Source of the DNA: Membranipora membranacea
Lineage: Eukaryota > Bryozoa > Gymnolaemata > Cheilostomatida > Membraniporidae
DNA length: 64,000 nucleotides
Direction: 5' to 3'
Assembly: GCA_914767715.1 (NCBI GenBank)
Contig: OU612074.1
Location: forward strand, 23,670,062-23,734,061
The notes beneath the pieces were generated by a model. It made no database searches. It saw only the letters and a list, made by a program, of their open reading frames with translations, and had not been told where the DNA came from. This document shows, one piece after another, positions 58,821 to 64,000 of the stretch; within the stretch, counting starts at the first letter, position 1, and every line of letters starts with the position of its first letter. Position numbers and translations under genes: made by a program.

Positions 58821-58889
58821 GAAGCGAGCGCACCAGACGGAGAATTAGTCACACATATTATAGCCAGTCTCACCGTGGGTGTGCAGTGA

Positions 58890-59228
58890 CCGTCGCTAGC
58901 AATGTTCACTAAAATCTGTCGTCTGCAAATAGTAATTTATATTAGATAAATCAATAACCATAGTGACTGCTATTGAAAACTTACGCACTTAGAAGGTAGC
59001 AACTGATTCAATTCAGTCATTAGCAACAGATTTTAATGACAATCAATGAGTTAGCTCTAAAACCATGGTTATTTAATTAGTTTTTTACAAAGACAACTTG
59101 TCTTGCATTTGCACAGGCACAAAACACTCAATAATTACCTGTGTTTTCTATACAATCTGCATAACACTGTGCAGAAGACAATTCTACGAGTGAACGACTA
59201 GTTAGTGATTGCTCTAATTGAAACTGGT
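58890..59228. mobile_element. second insertion in exon 3 of the pseudogene
   Basis: About 340 bp separate gtgggtgtgcag from caggagatggtaag, which are adjacent in the intact gene. CAG occurs on both sides. The inserted sequence includes the repeat shared with 55290-55735. The type is unknown. Confidence 0.65.
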
Positions 59229-60010
59229 CCCAGGAGATGGTAAGTCTGCTGACTGTTCTTATATTACTTAGAGATACATAGACAGGGAATAAGCTGTGAG
59301 CGTAACGACCGTCAGATATGGAATTTCCACACCTCATTACATATATCCACATTGGGCCCTGTGTACAAACTTTAGAACCTGACAGAGATAAAGAGGTTGC
59401 CAGGATTCGGTGAGTCACCTCGCTTTATCTCTGAGAGACAGACAGGAAGGATTTATTAGACCATATTTTACACAGATCGCACAAACTAAGGTCCCAATTT
59501 AGAGCTACGAGGAGAAGCAGAATAATATTTATACTATTAGAACATGTCCTCGACTTAATTATAGAATTATCTACTGTCTGTTTAATATCTCTATGACAGG
59601 GACAGTTACAGCTGGATTTTGAGGGCAGTGTACCGATTACTATGAGATTGGCGGAGGGGAATGAACCAGTCTGTATTAAAGGTTGGTATTGTATTTTATT
59701 ATATTGTATTATACTATTTTATATTTCGTTGATATTTATAAATATTAATAATGTTAGCTAGCACCAATTTTCACTAGCTAGTTAAACAGAAGAAAGTGAT
59801 GAATGGTGGTGGAAAGGCTGGAGGAAAAAGTCCTAAAGATCTGATGAAAGCAAAGATGAAGGCCAAAAAACAGATGGTTAAAAAATCCAAAAACTTATCA
59901 TCATAATCTTTGTAGCCTTGGATTTGTACAAGACGCTTTTTTTTATTTTCATAATTTGTATATTACGATGAATGACCAAATAAAACCTTGTTGGGTTAGA
60001 GTATAAAACA

Positions 60011-63000
60011 AATCACAGGTGTTTCAGTATTATAAGTGTATTTGTGTGCCTCTTCTGTGACTGCAAACCTCAGTAATTATATTTGCAATTCCTGTTTTTA
60101 AACAAAGCCAAATTGTGATTTATTAGAAGTTCTTTGCCCCTTTTTTAGACTGTAGCTTTTGTTGCCGGCAAATACCCAAAACTTGGTTAACTATAATACC
60201 AGTACATGCTTCTCACCAGGTAAGGGACACATGAGCCTCGCTTGGTGTTTGGAGGAACTACCGTCTTCTCAAATTCTTAGCCCAAACAAAGCTAGTCGAG
60301 GGTGAGTTGTAGTGTCCCTGATACCAGGGCGATGAAACCTCAGAATATAACTCGCTTCCTCACGCTGTTCGCTCATTTTGAAATATTAGTATAATGACTG
60401 AAGCATACTTTGTTGGGTAATTGTTACAGGTTTTGCTGTCATACCCCTTCCATCTCCCCAAGAGTTACTTTGCCACTTTCAGGACATTTGTGTCAGTTAA
60501 CTGCCTTTGAGGTGCGCTGTGTAATTTACTATGAGAGAAGGTTTTGACAATAACTCACATTAATTAGTCATTCTTTGCTGATGAACAGACTTGATCACAT
60601 GGGGCGATGTGCGGCTGTTATCTTCTAATAACTAGAATATAGGGTTGGTGATGGGTAGGATCTTGTTTGCATGTAAGTGACCTGGTAACACCAACTTCCT
60701 TCACTTAGATCAATTGAAATGTTTAGCGAAGGCCTACAGAAAATCTTCCAAGTGTAACGATTCTTGTAACTGTCAGACTTGACTGGTGCTTAATTTATCA
60801 TTATACAACAGCAGCCATTCGGAGCAAGAGAAGGAGGTGAGTAACCTTATGGATTATGAGAGAATCGAGCTTATAGTGTATTTTGAAACAGATTGAATGT
60901 TCTGGTTTACAGTTCAGTTGTACATTGTGCATTGTGGGAGCGTTGTCTTGTTTGAGTGGTGCATTGTGGGAGTGTTGTCTTGCTTGAGTGGTGCATTGTC
61001 ATAGTGGTGCGTTGTTGGACTGGTGCATTGTGGGAGTGCTACCTTGTTTGAGTGGTGTGCTTTTAGAGAGTTGCATTGTGGGAATGGTGCATTGTGGGAT
61101 TATTGGTTGCATGCACTGTATCTCATACCTCCTTCGTCTGAGCCCCCCAGAATTTTGCCCCCGCCCGACGGCCCACTGGTGAGGAAAGTCTTGAACAATG
61201 CAGGATGTTGCTAAATTTGTCTGCTTCTGTAAAATACCAGTACTTAAGAGATCTTCTAAAACTGCAACATCTTTTGAGTCTTAATCATTCCACCGACTTT
61301 ATTGCTCCAGGTATGAGAGATATCCAGTCAGACTCTGGTAAAAGTAGCCTCATGTTTGGGCAATACCCATGAGCAGAGATATTCATTGCTAAGTAGTGAA
61401 AAAAAATCTCAGCCAGAATTCCTTTCATTTTGAATAAAGGGGGGGCATTCATGACATTGACAACAGGTCAAACAATGTAGTATTATTGGACCCTTAGGCT
61501 ATATGAAATAATGAGGGGAAAAATCCAAGCAAATCTTGCATAGTGCATAGACTAATACCTCCTCAAATATTCTCACCCATTGTTTGTAGGAAAAGGATGA
61601 TACATTGGTGCGGAAGCTCAGATTCTGAGGCAGACATTTAAGATGCTGCAGGAAACTATGTGATCATGTGGAGATAGCTTAGAACTTAATCCACCCTAGC
61701 CTGTCTTAACAAGCAAAGTAACACCTAAGAATATCATAAATGAGTGAAAATTACCCAAAACAGGGGAGATAACTACCGATTTGTAAGAAATGTTAGTTTT
61801 TTCTATATATTATTAGGGAAGCTTTCACAGATGCAACAAGGAGTAACTGTAACTCCCTGGATGCAACTTGTACTTTAGTTTCACTTGTTCACACTTTCTC
61901 GATAGTATAAAATTATGTCGGACTAGATATGTGAGACAACTCATAAGTATGCAACTTCATGTACGATTACTTCAGACCTTTTGACTTGCGGAGTGTGTGG
62001 ATTTCAATGTTAGCTGTTGGCGGTCAATCCATAACAGTGATAAAGTGGTGTGAGTTTAGTGAACTTTTCAGCAGGCAGGCTGTCTAATGAAAGCTCGATG
62101 TACTTGAGTAGGAATGAGATCATTGTTATTAAAACAGTTTATAATTGAGTGATACATTGAGTTATTAGGATTTAGTGGGGAGGGAGTTATTATCTCATAT
62201 CATCTGTCCTGGTTCCATTAATACCAGCATGTTGTGTTATTTGATAAGATAGGTCATATTTTTATATTTCATTTGATATCTAAACCATGGTAGTATAATA
62301 ATCACTCAGGTATAATTATAATAGATGCAAACAGAGCAGTTGTCTATTGTGGTGAAATAAAACACAAGTTATCTACTCCTGAATATAATCATCAGAAGAA
62401 AACGTTAGTTATATAATCAGTATATCATAATAATAATTATATCTCACCAGGAGCTTGTCATCAAATATCTACCTGTAAGGTGATGACCTCTGGTAATCAA
62501 ACTCCACAAATACATTTCCCAGTGTAAAAATGAAATGTATGAGAGAAAAGTAAAGGTAATATAGACAGTTACTTCATTCACATACAGTAAGCGGTTAAAG
62601 TTAGGCGTTCATACTCAGGGGATATACAGCTTGTGTATAGTTTATATATGTCAATTACAGTGGCTGAGAGGATATAATTGATGCGTGTATATCTTGTCTT
62701 ATTTTCACTGATAGTAATATAGAAATGTAAAGATATCAGTGTTTCTTAGCAATGTGCTGGAGTAACCTTTGCTCAGCATTCAGATCAGATCAGCATTTAT
62801 CTGATATGACACTTAAGGTTCAGTAGATAGTTTGGTGTTTAGTTGACCTCGAGCTCAGTATCTTATCCTGTATATAGTGGTTGTACAGATCACACATTTC
62901 TTCTTACTATCCATCTATGGTAAGTTTTAGGCTCTCCTACCTCGTGTCCATCACTGTCCTCAGTTCTCTGTACACAATCTAGAGATCAACAAGAAAAATC

Positions 63001-63300
63001 ATAACTATGTTGATGTTGGTTGGCATTTACACTAATTAGATTTGTCTTATTGTCAGCTATGAGGTAAAACCAATGCAAGGAGTCAATCTGTTACCATATA
63101 TGGTCATACAACTGCATTCATTCCGAAACTCTATAAATACAATGAGCTGCTTGGTAAACGCAACAATAACCAACAAACACTCCACCCCACAAACACTCTG
63201 CCCTTCAAACACTCTGCCCCACAAACACTCTGCCCCACTTAGATTGAAGATGACCTTGAAGCTCCACTTACCACTATTATCTCATCACCCTGTAAATCCT
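60011..63300. other. region between nucleoplasmin pseudogene and second caspase gene
   Basis: No coding exon is supported. 60925-61110 has about five imperfect copies of a ~35-bp unit with gtgcattgtgggag. About 62820-62960 is similar to 14830-14920 (cttcttactatccatctatg against cttcttactaaccacttata), consistent with a duplicated 3' flank. 63170-63240 holds an 18-bp repeat with caaacactctgcccc. Confidence 0.5.
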
Positions 63301-63304
63301 TTTA

Positions 63305-63447
63305 GATAAGTACTATAGATATAGATATAGATAAGTACTATATATATAGATATAGATAAGTACTATAGATATAGATATAGATAAGTACTATAGATATAGA
63401 TATAGATAAGTACTATAGATATAGATATAGATATAGATAAGTACTAT
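63305..63447. repeat. tandem repeat of agtactatagatatagat
   Basis: About five units of 26-32 bp made of a short agtactatagat core and variable numbers of atagat. It lies in the 3' region of the second caspase gene. Confidence 0.9.
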
Positions 63448-63550
63448 ATTACCAGTATTGACTCTTTCACTCACACAACAAAATCAGAGCAGACACACAT
63501 AATGCATCAAACAATAGAACAAACATAGATAGATAGTCTACATTACTTAC

Positions 63551-64000
63551 CAGGTTGTTGCTCGATCCTCGTTGTGGTCGGATCAGGTAATACAGGATAT
63601 CTCAGACTATCATGATGGTCTTCTATCATCAAAGGCTCCAGATAGAACCTATACCTGAGAAATGTACATCTTGTCTGAGGCATGGAGGCTACATAATTCT
63701 TTTCAGGATGCCGTCGGTCAGCTCTAGTTCTCAGCAGGTATTCTGTTCTCTGTACTCCAATCTTAGCCGCCACCTGTCTGATCTATAGATATAGCATAAT
63801 CAATCAAAACTTGATGGCTTCAAAGTTCATATGATTGAGAAATATCCTGAGAGACATTTATAAGCAAATTTGGCCGGTTTACCTTCACTTAATTCTGCCG
63901 AGCAACCAACTAAAGTTGCGTGGTCTACTTTAGAGTAACCGCGTAGGAAACATGGACTGTTGTTAAAACTTACAGTCTCCGCTAGTTCCTCCATATGATG
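63551..64000 (-). CDS. second caspase-type gene, end of small subunit (partial, runs off the window)
   Basis: Two exons. 64000-63975 reads MEELAET before donor gtaagt, matching IRELADY of the first gene, and extends beyond the window. 63782-63551, after acceptor ctatag, encodes IRQVAAKIGVQRTEYLLRT and YVASMPQTRCTFLRYRFYLE, ending EQQPG before gtaagt. It aligns over its whole length with exon 16346-16118, at about 70% identity by eye, with the same phases and splice positions. It is therefore a paralogue on the same strand. Whether it also has LRR, Roc and COR parts cannot be seen. The following exon was not found with confidence: the counterpart of the 14855 acceptor would lead straight to a stop. 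Confidence 0.85.

Larger units (their letters stand above)
58066..60010 (+). pseudogene. broken partial copy of the nucleoplasmin gene
   Basis: Matches the gene at 8742-12830 from the end of intron 2. Parts kept: exon 3 (58080-58131 and 58818-58889, split by a MITE, then a further insertion before 59229), the start of intron 3, the later part of that intron with the same acceptor, exon 4 (about 59600-59682, ending attaaag|gttgg), and exon 7 (about 59780-59905) with the AATAAA. Exons 1, 2, 5 and 6 are missing. Introns are kept, so it arose by DNA duplication and not from mRNA. Confidence 0.9.

Overview
This is animal nuclear DNA. It is AT-rich, its genes are split by GT-AG introns, and it is full of non-LTR retrotransposon pieces, MITE-like inverted-repeat elements and minisatellites. 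The recognisable proteins (mitochondrial CPT1, a nucleoplasmin/nucleophosmin chaperone, and a Roco GTPase joined to a true caspase domain) point to a metazoan. The repeat content suggests an invertebrate. A sponge or another early-branching animal is possible, but the sequence alone does not settle it. Gene models below were built by hand from protein resemblance, splice sites and intron phase; no database search was run.

Layout. (1) 105-6758, + strand: the 3' half of carnitine O-palmitoyltransferase 1. Three tandem versions of one exon (1038-1103, 1542-1610, 2730-2801) lie directly behind the catalytic His, and each supplies the Asp of the HxxxD motif. The penultimate exon runs into a 30-bp tandem array that has copied its 5' splice site. 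(2) 8742-12830, + strand: a complete 301-codon nucleoplasmin-family gene in seven coding exons. (3) 12.8-16 kb: nested MITEs and a tRNA-derived SINE between convergent genes. (4) 14680-53711, - strand: one very long gene of about 1529 codons. Its exons join in phase to encode a basic NLS-like N-terminus, an LRR array, a Roc GTPase, a COR region and a complete caspase domain (large and small subunits). The LRRs sit on repeated phase-matched exons that have been duplicated with their introns in 0.71-kb and about 5-kb steps. The introns hold LINE fragments, one with a perfect-looking 889-bp triplication. (5) 53.7-58 kb: intergenic DNA with a 1.16-kb 29-bp minisatellite. (6) 58.07-60.0 kb, + strand: a broken partial copy of the nucleoplasmin gene. 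(7) 63551-64000, - strand: the end of a second caspase-type gene that continues beyond the window.

The order nucleoplasmin (+) then caspase 3' end (-) occurs twice, about 47 kb apart and with similar spacing. This indicates a block duplication in which the second nucleoplasmin copy died and the second caspase copy survived. The system most worth attention is the LRR-Roc-COR-caspase protein, in which a GTPase switch and a protease with all key caspase residues appear to sit in one polypeptide.
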